Below are positions 35,275-45,500 of a stretch of DNA of 64,000 nt, piece by piece. Origin of the DNA: Mesostigma viride (lineage: Eukaryota > Streptophyta > Mesostigmatophyceae > Mesostigmatales > Mesostigmataceae); NCBI GenBank assembly GCA_009746045.1, contig RPFO01000117.1, positions 1-64,000 on the forward strand, read 5' to 3'. The notes under the pieces are model-generated. The model saw nothing but the letters and a program-made list of their open reading frames with translations, had not been told where the DNA came from and ran no database searches. The position numbers were made by a program, and so were the translations under genes. Numbering within the stretch: position 1 is the first letter of the stretch; every line of letters begins with the position of its first letter.

Positions 35275-35860
35275 TGGACATTACTGTAGGAGGTGATGGC
35301 GTATGTGCGTGGATGGTGCTTGAATGGTGGGGGGCTGCAGCAATGCGTGTGTGGATGGTGGTTGGATGGCGAGGGATTGCTGCCATGCATGCACTAATGG
35401 TTGTTTGATGGTGGTGGGCTGCAGCCATGTGTGCGTGGATGATGGTTGGATGGTGGGGGGTTGCAGCCATGTGTTGTGCGTGGATGGTGGTTGGATTGTG
35501 GGGGGTTCAGCCATGCATGCGTGGATGGTGGTTGGATGGTGAGGTTTTGCTGCCATGCATGCGTGCCGATGGTGGTTTGATGGTGGGGGGTTGCAGCCAT
35601 GTGTGCGTGGATGGTGGTTGGAAGATGGGGGGTTGCAGCCATGTGTGCGTGGATGGTGGTTGGATGGTGGGGGGTGCAGCCATGCATGCGTGGATGGTGG
35701 TTGGATGGTGGGGGGATGCTGCCATGCATGCATTAATGGTTGTTTGATGGTGGTGGGCTGCAGCCATGTGTGCGTGGATGATGGTTTGATAGTGGGGGGT
35801 TGCAGCCATGCGTGCGTGGATGGTAGTTGGATGATGGGGGTGTAGGGAGTCCTTGATGGT
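35275..35860. repeat. 42-bp minisatellite, about 13 units
   Basis: Imperfect tandem repeats around GTGGATGGTGGTTGGATGG, GGGGGTTGCAGCCATG and variants, with period near 42 bp. All frames read as low-complexity His/Pro/Thr or Trp/Gly/Val strings, so coding is unlikely. The reverse complement of the same unit lies at 36,366-36,555. Confidence 0.88.
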
Positions 35861-35949
35861 GGGGATGTAGGGACTTCTTGATACTTCTAAGTCATGGATT
35901 ATAATTAATGGATTAAAGTAAGCTTACTGATTAAATGAGACGAAATTTA

Positions 35950-36332
35950 GTTCAATTGACAATTGACAATTGACAATTGAATTGACAATTCAATTGACAA
36001 TTCAATTGACAATTCAATTGACAACTCAATTGACAATTCAATTGACAACTCAATTGACAGTTCAATTGACAATTCAATTCAATCAATTCAATTCAATTCA
36101 ATTCAATTCAATTCAATTCAATTCAATTCAATTCAATTCAATTCAATTCAATTCAATTCAATTCAATTCAATTCAATTCAATTCAATTCAATTCAATTCA
36201 ATTCAATTCAATTCAATTCAATTCAATTCAATTCAATTCAATTCAATTCAAGTCAATTCAATTCAAGTCAATTCAAGTCAGTTCAGTTCAATTCAATTCT
36301 ATTCAATTTAAATAATTCAATTCAACTTCGCA
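35950..36332. repeat. (TTCAA)n pentanucleotide microsatellite
   Basis: Begins with interleaved CAATTGACAATT, then becomes a nearly perfect TTCAA run from about 36,070 to 36,250, then degenerates (TTCAAGTCAA). The open frame through it (NSIQF repeats) is a by-product of the five-base unit. Confidence 0.95.
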
Positions 36333-36365
36333 TAGTCTAGCCGTAAATTTCTTGGATCATGAACA

Positions 36366-36575
36366 ATGGGCAGTTGCAACCACCATCCATGCACGCATGG
36401 CTGCACCCCCCCACCATCCCACCACCATCCACGCATGCATGGCTGCAACCCCCCACCATCCCACCACCATCCATGCACACATGGCAGCAAATCCTCACCA
36501 TCCAACCACTATTTATCCACGCACGCTAGCTGCAGCCCCCAACCATCCAACCATCACAACCCTAAACCCTAAACA
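36366..36575. repeat. Inverted copies of the 42-bp minisatellite, ending in CCCTAAA repeats
   Basis: Three to four units of the 35.3-35.9 kb minisatellite in the opposite orientation (CCACCATCC, CATGCATGGCTGCA). With the left array they form a large inverted repeat with the (TTCAA)n tract in its loop. At about 36,560-36,573 two CCCTAAA heptamers follow directly. Confidence 0.85.
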
Positions 36576-37434
36576 GTTGTAAGCCCAGCTCAGCATCTTA
36601 TAATCCTCCTCCTCCTGGCTAAACTGTTTATTTTGACATGACATGGCCAGCATACTGACTGGCACATTATGCCCATGGTTTGTCACCAAGATTTTCTATC
36701 ACCCGTATAAGCTTGAAAGCACCCTTGAAGCAGCCCATGGCCAAACAATCACGCAATATGAACGTAGCAAAAGAATAAATAACATCTATGAATGTTATTC
36801 AACGCATTTAGCGTTAGAAACATGCACTACCACACCATGGTGTGGCATTTGCATGGTAAAAAAAGAGGGCTTTAGAGAGGGCCAGGCAACGGTCGAGAAA
36901 GATCATCAAGGCTGAAAAGTGACAACGCCTCACAAGATTAAATTCATTTACAAACGTCAGGAAACCATGGGGGAACGATAAACCAGCCATACCTTGCATG
37001 GCTAACGTTACCTTGGCCCAGGCAGTGCCCGCAAAAGCGGCACTTTGCGGCACACAAGCTGTGATGTGACAGGGTGGTCAAAATCGTCACATCTTTACTG
37101 CCGCTGCCTATATTCAACGACGATGCATGATAACAAGTAATTAAATAAACCTAGACACCCGCCGGGTTGCGCCGTAAAGCACTTGTAGTAATCAATTCCG
37201 TCGAACCTGCCTGATCGCAGTTTTTCCCAGCAAGAACACTGACGGCACGTGGTAAATCGCATCCCCGCGAGCTAAAAATTGATCCGAATCATATTTGGGA
37301 CGTATAAGCTCTATTTCCTGAGTTTGGCCGGGAAATTCGTCCGCAAACGTACAGTAAATTGCAAGCACGGGTGCAAAGCCGCCATGGCTAAGTCGTGCAT
37401 TTCCGAAACGCGCACGGTGCCAATTCACGCACTT
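36576..37434. other. No recognised feature
   Basis: Mixed-composition unique DNA. A 90-codon frame at 36,643-36,915 (plus strand) and a 103-codon frame at 37,192-37,503 (minus strand) have no recognisable domain, and the latter runs into the adjacent tandem repeat. Confidence 0.45.
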
Positions 37435-37815
37435 CAGGTTGCACGGTGTGGTCGTGCGATTCTGAGAAGTGCGCACCCGGGGGGAAACCGGCCCCTTGCG
37501 CACTCCCTAGTTACGCACTCCCTAGTAAAGTCGATAGATTGCGTACCTACACCTTTGGAAATGGCATTGTTTTCTTTCAAACGCACACTCCAGGTTGCGC
37601 GCGGTGTGGTTGTGCGATTCTGAGAAGTGCGCACCCGGGGGGAAACCGGCCCCTTGCGCACTCCCTAGTTACGCACTCCCTAGTAAAGTCGATAGATTGC
37701 GTACCTACACCTTTGGATGGCATTGTTTTCTTTCAAACGCACACTCCAGGTTGCGCGCGGTGTGGTCGTGCGATTCTGAGAAGTGCGCACCCGGGGGAAA
37801 ACCGGCCCCTTGAGC
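37435..37815. repeat. 156-bp tandem repeat, about 2.4 copies
   Basis: Units start CAGGTTGC at 37,435, 37,591 and 37,747 (third partial). Each contains GATTCTGAGAAGTGCGCACC, CCGGCCCCTTG and an internal doublet of ACGCACTCCCTAGT. Copies are almost identical, so expansion was recent. Confidence 0.92.
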
Positions 37816-37919
37816 ACGCAAGTCGGTAGATTGCGTACCTTGGGAGACGGCATTTCCAGTACTTACATATGTGTCAGAGACGGTATTAGTACATAAGTGT
37901 CAGATGAGGGTACACATGT

Positions 37920-38215
37920 ATCGGCTTCGTTGTGGATCACGCCACTAAAATGACTAAATACAGTAAGATAAGTTACATACCAAGCGCCGACACTTAGCGT
38001 GGTGGCATGGCAGTACATAGACCGAAGTGGAGCGTGACCCACAACGACGTTGTGGGTCACGCCACCCACAATAGATGTAGATACCAAGCGCCGACACGGC
38101 GTGTGGCAGTAGACCGAAGTGGAGCGTGACCCACAACGACGTTGTGGGTCAACGCCACTAGCTACATACCAACGACACTTAGCGTGTGGCAGACTGGTAG
38201 TAGAGCATGTACCGG
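37920..38215. repeat. Local repeats carrying a 27-bp hairpin
   Basis: About 2.3 imperfect copies of a roughly 90-bp unit with ACCAAGCGCCGACAC and GACCGAAGTGGAGC. Each of the two complete copies holds GTGACCCACAAC and its complement around a three-base centre (GAC), near 38,034 and 38,127. No ORF is supported. Confidence 0.78.
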
Positions 38216-38405
38216 GCTGTTTCTACTACATAATACACCCGGCGTGTACACCTGTGTACACCCGTAGTGTACACCCGTGTGCACCCACTTACAGGCGGAC
38301 TTGTGGATGATCAATTATATTTGTTCCTTTTAAAATGATGATTTAATGTTTATAAATTGCAAGCTAAGATCAAGTGATGATGTATTGTAATTGTTGTACT
38401 ATCTC

Positions 38406-38487
38406 CGACAGGACAACAGCTATCTATCAATGACCGACAGGACAAACAGCTATCTATCATCATTGATAGATAGCTGTTGTCCTGTCG
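38406..38487. repeat. Perfect 27-bp inverted repeat at the broken end of retroelement copy 2
   Basis: The left arm (38,406-38,432, starting CGACAGGACAACAGC) is exactly complementary to the right arm (38,461-38,487). The intervening 28 bp contains a second near-copy of the left arm. It lies 10 bp from where copy 2 loses homology to copy 3 and may mark the rearrangement that truncated it. Confidence 0.9.
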
Positions 38488-38497
38488 TACGTACACG

Positions 38498-39341
38498 TAA
38501 TGCCTTGCCTCTCATGATCTTCTAGCCCAGCCAGATCAATAGCCTCACACCCTGGTTCATTGGCAAGACATGTGAACTGCTGATCCAGTAACAATGCCTC
38601 CACAGGGTAGTACCTGGCCTGAGCAATCAAGAGAGCCCTGAGCAACTGTGTCTTGTCCATTCCAGGTAATGGTTCAATGGTTGTGTACCTTGACCATGCA
38701 TCTTTAAGTGCCAAGTAAGATTGTCCTTTGATATGAAAGACATCTCCTACCACCCTGCCCTTGCTCTTAGTGGGGTAGCTACATGCCACTTAGGGGGTTT
38801 GGGTGCATTGAACTGACAATGCTGGCAGTGGGATCTGACCACCTGGCATGCACGTCTGAGTGCTGCCCCCCTATTGCTGCTGCCACCACCTCTGCACTCA
38901 CTTCATGCCCATAAAGGAAATGCAACTGCAAAGCAAGCTCCTGAAAACTGATATGAGCATCCTCTGAGGGGACACTCTGCACACCTTGGGAACCATAGAT
39001 GTGAAGGTTGGTTTAGAGACATAATCTTCTGAAACCAGCTGTAGCACCTTTCCAGAACTGCTCACTGCTCTGACAGTGGGGCATGCAGATGAAAGAGGTG
39101 AAGCAGGCACACTCAAGCCAGCATGAGAGGGAGACTCACACTTCTTGCCGTGAGGAGGCCGCTTGCAGTCCTTGGGGTCACCGTGGGGCGGCCCGTGGCA
39201 CTTGTGGCACAGGACGTCCAAATGCCCCAGCTCGTCCACGTTCTTGCGGCAGGTGGGCCGCAGGTGGTACTTCATGCCACAGCGGGTGCACCGCTGAGAA
39301 GACTTGTCCTCCTTGTCCTGCTTCTTGTTGTTGTTGTTGTT

Positions 39342-39383
<42 letters not shown>

Positions 39384-42044
39384 ACTGTTGTTGTTGTTGT
39401 TGCTGGAGCTGCCCCCCTTGGAGGGAGACTGCCCCTTACCCTTGCCCTTGCCCCAGCCCCTGCCCTTGCCCTTGCCCTTGCCCTTGCCCTTGCCCTTAAA
39501 CATTTGTCCCAGCAGGGACTTGACTTCTGCCATAGTGACAGGTCTCTTGCTCCTGTCTTCCCTCTCCCTATCCTCCTCCTCCCTCTCTTCCCCCCTGACC
39601 CTCTTTACAGAGGTGCCCATGGCCCCCTGGCTAAGGGGAGCCAAGGCCAGCTTGATATAATCCAATGCCTCCTTCATGTCCTCCCAGTACTTTGCCATCC
39701 CTGTGGCAAGCATAGCGTAGGTGTTTTTGTCAAGTTTGAGTTTCTCAAGGAAAGAACGCAGCAAGAACTTGTGATCTAGCTGCTGGACATCAGGACGTGC
39801 TTTGATGGCTAGCTCATATTTCTTTGTCTCAGCCACATAGTCCACTGATGTGACCCTGTATTCCTCTACCCACCTGAATGCCCCATATATGTCCACAGAT
39901 GAGGGGGTGGAGAGGAGGTCAGTTAGCTCCTTCATGAAAGCCTCCCAAACTGCCCTAGCCTGCGTGTCCTGCCACTTGGGATACCTACGCTGGAAGACAA
40001 GAATGAGATTCTGAATCTGAGAGGAGGACTGATGGTAGAAATCCCCCTGCATGAGAGATCCAAACCAATTCTTGACATTCAGTTCCTCCCTAGCCAGCTG
40101 CAGAGAGAGAAGTGCATGATTCCCCTGCTCCCTCGTATACCCCTCAGGCAGCCCCCTGACATTAATCCTATCCACAGGACGGTTTTCATTGTAAGTGGGC
40201 AACCTAGAGGGGGATGCAGGGGGAGAGGGAGAAGATGGTGTTGCTGCTGCAGCATTCACAGGAGAGACCTGCTGAGAGGGAAGTGCTACTTGAGTGAGCT
40301 GAGCAGGATGGGCAAACATGGGCTGTGTAGGAGGGTTAGACAACATAGGGGAGGGCTGGGGGGGGTGTGAGTGTGTGTCACTTCCCGCCTCCTGCTGCGG
40401 GCCTCCTCCCAATCATGGAAGGTGGGAGAGAGGGACACTTCATCGTCAGTAGGGTTAGTAAGATCATGATGCAACCAGGTAGGCAGAGTTAGCCACCTAC
40501 CCGCCCCTCTCAGGATGGCGTTGTGCAGGAGCTCCAGCAAACGCACCAGACGCACCCTGCTGCCCTGCACCCTCCTCCCTGAGAGGAGAGCCTGCAGGGC
40601 AGGCAGCAGGTCGTCGCACACCCTACGTGTGCCCGCTTGGAGGTTGGGCAGGCCCAGGATGTGCGTGATGATTGCACACACCAGGCTGCCCGCCTCCGCG
40701 ACGTGCATCTGCTGGCTCCTGTCGGCCAGCCCACGGAAGGAGGCTGTGGCTGTCTGTATGGCACGCCACACGGCCTCATCACCCAGGGTGATGAAGTCGC
40801 GACCTTGCAGGTCGCCCTCCAGCAGTGCTGGTTGCTGCCCAGCTGCGGTGGGACCCTGGGGCCCCTCCGGCCCTGCCAGGGACTTGTCCTTGTTGCGACT
40901 AGAGGGGGCCTGCCCCCCAGAGCCGCTGGAGGTGCCCGTGACACCCTCCATGGGGGCTGCATCCCCCGCCAGCGCCGGAGGCGCCGGCGTCGCTGCCGGG
41001 GTCCCTGCGACCCCGGGCGCTTGTGTCGCCGCCGGGGTCCCTGCGACCCCGGAGGCCTCCTCAGCCACCTGGCCCCCCACGCTGGGCGGGGGAGCCTGCG
41101 GCTGAGGTTGGACCCTCTGACCTGCCAGAGGGTCCTGGGTGGCTTCACCACCCATGGGCGTGTTGGGGGCTTCTGCCGCCCCGCGCCCCGTCGCAGGCGG
41201 CATCGCAGCCGCCTCACGCCTATCCGGGCCCCAGCCAACTGGCGTGACTTGGGGCCACGCTGGCAACGGAGTCAGCGCGATCTCTGGTCTGGAGACCACG
41301 CGCAGCGCCTCTCTCTGGCGCTGCCTGGACGCCCACTGATCAACAGTGCCGGGGTTGTGCCTCGGCCGATTGGCGAAACAGTACAGCCAAACCGCCACCT
41401 GAACCAGTGGGAGCTGCATCCTAAGACGCCCCTCGATCAGCGAGTGCACCCGATGAACCTCTATCGCGTGTATCGCCTCATCTGGAAGCAACTGAAAACG
41501 ATCGAGCAAGATCCGGCCGTTCACCGCAATGAACGCCGGGATGTCGTCCTCCCCAAGGGGGAGAAAATGGGGTGGGCGCCCGAACATGACCGGGGGCGGA
41601 ACATGTTCCCCATACCGGTCAATGTCCATGGTGGCCATCTGTCGGCCCACGGAAAGGTTGCCAGACGTCGCAGGTGTCTGCGACGAAAGCTCAAGCGAAG
41701 GCCGAGGCCTCGCAGGCGGCACCTCGCCATCCTCCTCGGAGGAATCACTCCGCTCACGACCCCCGTCACCTGCGACGGGTGAACGTCGTGCCCGGGGGAC
41801 CTGCCCCCCAGGTGCCATGGCGGACAAACCGCCAGTGGCAAACGGCCGCCCGCTCGCCATCCCCGGGCGCCGGGCCCCACCTGCGGGCCCCGACGCCTGG
41901 GTTGGTCAGCGACCCCGTGCGGAAGGGGACGTTGGGCGTCACCCTCGCATCGGTGGTGGAGGGCGTGCCCTCCGGCGAAAGGCGGGGTGAGGTGCGCCTG
42001 GCAGGCGCCTTCCCCTTGTTGTTGTTGCCGTTGTTGGAAGCCAT
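38498..42044 (-). pseudogene. Copia-like retrotransposon copy 2: frameshifted Gag and partial integrase
   Basis: Homologous to copies 1 and 3 from the ATG at 42,044 (MASNNGNNNKGK) to the integrase core, ending after LEDHERQGI where homology stops at 38,498. Compared with the other copies there are single-base losses or gains near 41,863 (C run), 40,360 (G run), 38,967 (TGCTGG reduced to TGAGG), 38,865 (C run) and 38,773 (AGGTGGGG reduced to AGTGGGG). Together they split the frame into at least five pieces. Several lie in homopolymers, so sequencing error is a real alternative to decay. Integrase residues up to the second catalytic Asp (LLLDQQF) are present; protease, RT and RNase H are lost. 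Polyasparagine and GK tracts are shorter than in copy 1. Confidence 0.85.
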
Positions 42045-42076
42045 ATCTTTTTTTTGCTTGTAAAAAAAATATCGAA

Positions 42077-42088
42077 CTTTTCAGTCCA
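42077..42088 (-). promoter_or_regulatory. tRNA primer-binding site, copy 2
   Basis: Same minus-strand TGGACTGAAAAG as in copy 1, immediately inside the LTR. Confidence 0.75.
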
Positions 42089-42543
42089 AGTTGGATGAAG
42101 ACTAGGGACGACGAACAACTGCGAAAGCTGAGAGCGAATGATGATTGTATTACAATAATACAATGAGAGAGCGATGAAAGCTGAGGGCTCAGAATGGAAC
42201 TGGGCAGACTCGGGTGCTGTGGCACTCCCCAGTGCTACGCCTATATGCCTATGGCGGTGCTACCTGCAGCACACGACCAGTGGACAAGTGTACACCGCAA
42301 TGCCATGCGACCACGTCACTAGCAACCAGCTAAGACTCGGCCCGTCAGGCCCGGCTACACCGGACCTGGCGGGTCGAGCTAGCACCTAGGAACAGTCTGG
42401 CACTAACCGCACATCGGTCCACATAACACCTCAGTACCGTACACCCTGCCGTACTGTACTGAGGTGTCCCGCTCAGCCGCGGTAGGCAATACGCGGCGCG
42501 CAGGCCGGAAATCCGTGTGTCAGCCTAAGCATCTCATCTAACT
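42089..42543 (-). repeat. 5' LTR of copia-like copy 2 (455 bp, complete)
   Basis: Read on the minus strand it begins AGTTAGATG and ends CATCCAACT, so the termini are short imperfect inverted repeats rather than the usual TG...CA. The outer end abuts satellite that begins GCAGTTGCCCC. The GCAGT at 42,544-42,548 is the 5-bp partner of the GCAGT preceding the LTR at 56,765. Differences from the LTRs of copies 1 and 3 are single substitutions. Confidence 0.92.
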
Positions 42544-45500
42544 GCAGTTGCCCCTTGCGTGCGCGGTGGATGTACGTGTGTGTGCAGCCGCCCCTTGCGT
42601 GCGCGGTGTGTGTACATGTGAGTGCAGCTGCCCCAAGCGTGCGCGGTGTGTGTACATGTGTGTGCAGTTGCCCCTTGCGTGCGCGGTGGATGTACGTGTG
42701 TGTGCAGCCGCCCCTTGCGTGCGCGGTGTAGGTACGTGTGTGTGCAGCCGCCCCAAGCGTGCGCGGTGTGTGTACGTGTGTGTGCAGTTGCCCCTTGCGT
42801 GCGCGGTGTGTGTACATGTGTGTGCAGTTGCCCCTTGCGTGCGCGGTGTATGTACGTGTGTGTGCAGCCGGCCCTTGCGTGCGCGGTGGATGTACGTGTG
42901 TGTGCAGCCGGCCCTTGCGTGCATGGTGTGTGTACGTGTGTGTGCAGCCGGCCCTTGCGTGCGCGGTGGATGTACATGTGTGTGCAGTCGCCCCTTGCGT
43001 GCGCGGTGTGTGTACATGTGAGTGCAGCTGCCCCAAGCGTGCGCGGTGTATGTACGTGTGTGTGCAGCCGCCCCGTGGTTGCGCGGTGTATGTACATGTG
43101 TGTGCAGTTGCCCCTTGCGTGCGCGGTGTATGTACGTGTGTGTGCAGCCGGCCCTTGCGTGCGCGGTGTAGGTACGTGTGTGTGCAGCCGCCCCAAGCGT
43201 GCGCGGTGTGTGTACATGTGTGTGCAGTTGCCCCTTGCGTGCGCGGTGTGTGTACGTGTGTGTGCAGCCGCCCCTTGCGTGCGCGGTGGATGTACGTGTG
43301 TGTGCAGTTGCCCCTTGCGTGCGCGGTGGATGTACGTGTGTGTGCAGCCGGCCCTTGCGTGCGCGGTGTATGTACATGTGAGTGCAGTTGCCCCTTGCGT
43401 GCGCGGTGTATGTACATGTGTGTGCAGTTGCCCCTTGCGTGCGCGGTGGATGTACGTGTGTGTGCAGCCGCCCCTTGCGTGCGCGGTGTAGGTACGTGTG
43501 TGTGCAGCCGCCCCAAGCGTGCGCGGTGTGTGTACATGTGTGTGCAGTTGCCCCTTGCGTGCGCGGTGTGTGTACGTGTGTGTGCAGCCGCCCCTTGCGT
43601 GCGCGGTGGATGTACGTGTGTGTGCAGTTGCCCCTTGCGTGCGCGGTGGATGTACGTGTGTGTGCAGCCGCCCCTTGCGTGCGCGGTGTGTGTACATGTG
43701 AGTGCAGCTGCCCCAAGCGTGCGCGGTGTGTGTACATGTGTGTGCAGTTGCCCCTTGCGTGCGCGGTGGATGTACGTGTGTGTGCAGCCGCCCCTTGCGT
43801 GCGCGGTGGAGGTACGTGTGTGTGCAGCCGCCCCAGGCGTGCGCGGTGTGTGTACGTGTGTGTGCAGTTGCCCCTTGCGTGCGCGGTGTGTGTACATGTG
43901 TGTGCAGTTGCCCCTTGCGTGCGCGGTGTATGTACGTGTGTGTGCAGCCGGCCCTTGCGTGCGCGGTGGATGTACGTGTGTGTGCAGCCGGCCCTTGCGT
44001 GCATGGTGTGTGTACGTGTGTGTGCAGCCGGCCCTTGCGTGCGCGGTGGATGTACATGTGTGTGCAGTCGCCCCTTGCGTGCGCGGTGTGTGTACATGTG
44101 AGTGCAGCTGCCCCAAGCGTGCGCGGTGTATGTACGTGTGTGTGCAGCCGCCCCGTGGTTGCGCGGTGTATGTACATGTGTGTGCAGTTGCCCCTTGCGT
44201 GCGCGGTGTATGTACGTGTGTGTGCAGCCGGCCCTTGCGTGCGCGGTGTAGGTACGTGTGTGTGCAGCCGCCCCAAGCGTGCGCGGTGTGTGTACATGTG
44301 TGTGCAGTTGCCCCTTGCGTGCGCGGTGTGTGTACGTGTGTGTGCAGCCGCCCCTTGCGTGCGCGGTGGATGTACGTGTGTGTGCAGTTGCCCCTTGCGT
44401 GCGCGGTGGATGTACGTGTGTGTGCAGCCGGCCCTTGCGTGCGCGGTGTGTGTACATGTGAGTGCAGCTGCCCCAAGCGTGCGCGGTGTGTGTACATGTG
44501 TGTGCAGTTGCCCCTTGCGTGCGCGGTGGATGTACGTGTTTGTGCAGCCGCCCCTTGCGTGCGCGGTGTAGGTACGTGTGTGTGCAGCCGCCCCAAGCGT
44601 GCGCGGTGTGTGTACGTGTGTGTGCAGTTGCCCCTTGCGTGCGCGGTGTGTGTACATGTGTGTGCAGTTGCCCCTTGCGTGCGCGGTGTATGTACATGTG
44701 TGTGCAGTTGCCCCTTGCGTGCGCGGTGTATGTACGTGTGTGTGCAGCCGCCCCTTGCGTGCGCGGTGTAGGTACGTGTGTGTGCAGCCGCCCCAAGCGT
44801 GCGCGGTGTGTGTACATGTGTGTGCAGTTGCCCCTTGCGTGCGCGGTGTGTGTACGTGTGTGTGCAGCCGCCCCTTGCGTGCGCGGTGGATGTACGTGTG
44901 TGTGCAGTTGCCCCTTCAGGCGCGGTGGATGTACGTGTGTGTGCAGCCGCCCCTTGCGTGCGCGGTGTGTGTACATGTGAGTGCAGCTGCCCCAAGCGTG
45001 CGCGGTGTGTGTACATGTGTGTGCAGTTGCCCCTTGCGTGCGCGGTGGATGTACGTGTGTGTGCAGCCGCCCCTTGCGTGCGCGGTGTAGGTACGTGTGT
45101 GTGCAGCCGCCCCAAGCGTGCGCGGTGTGTGTACGTGTGTGTGCAGTTGCCCCTTGCGTGCGCGGTGTGTGTACATGTGTGTGCAGTTGCCCCTTGCGTG
45201 CGCGGTGTATGTACGTGTGTGTGCAGCCGCCCCTTGCGTGCGCGGTGTAGGTACGTGTGTGTGCAGCTGCCCCAAGCGTGCGCGGTGTGTGTACATGTGT
45301 GTGCAGTTGCCCCTTGCGTGCGCGGTGGACGTACGTGTGTGTGCATGCCGGCAATTGCGTGCATGGTGTGTGTACGTGTGTGTGCAGCCGCCCCTTGCGT
45401 GCGCGGTGTGTGTACGTGTGTGTGCATGCCGGCAATTGCGTGCATGGTGTGTGTACGTGTGTGTGCAGCCGGCCCTTGCGTGCGCGGTGTGTGTACATGT

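Noticed and set aside
35281-35733. His/Pro/Thr-rich ORFs over the minisatellite
   Set aside because: Each of several frames is open because of the 42-bp repeat composition; no domain.
35970-36311. Open frame of repeated Asn-Ser-Ile-Gln-Phe
   Set aside because: Produced by the (TTCAA)n microsatellite.
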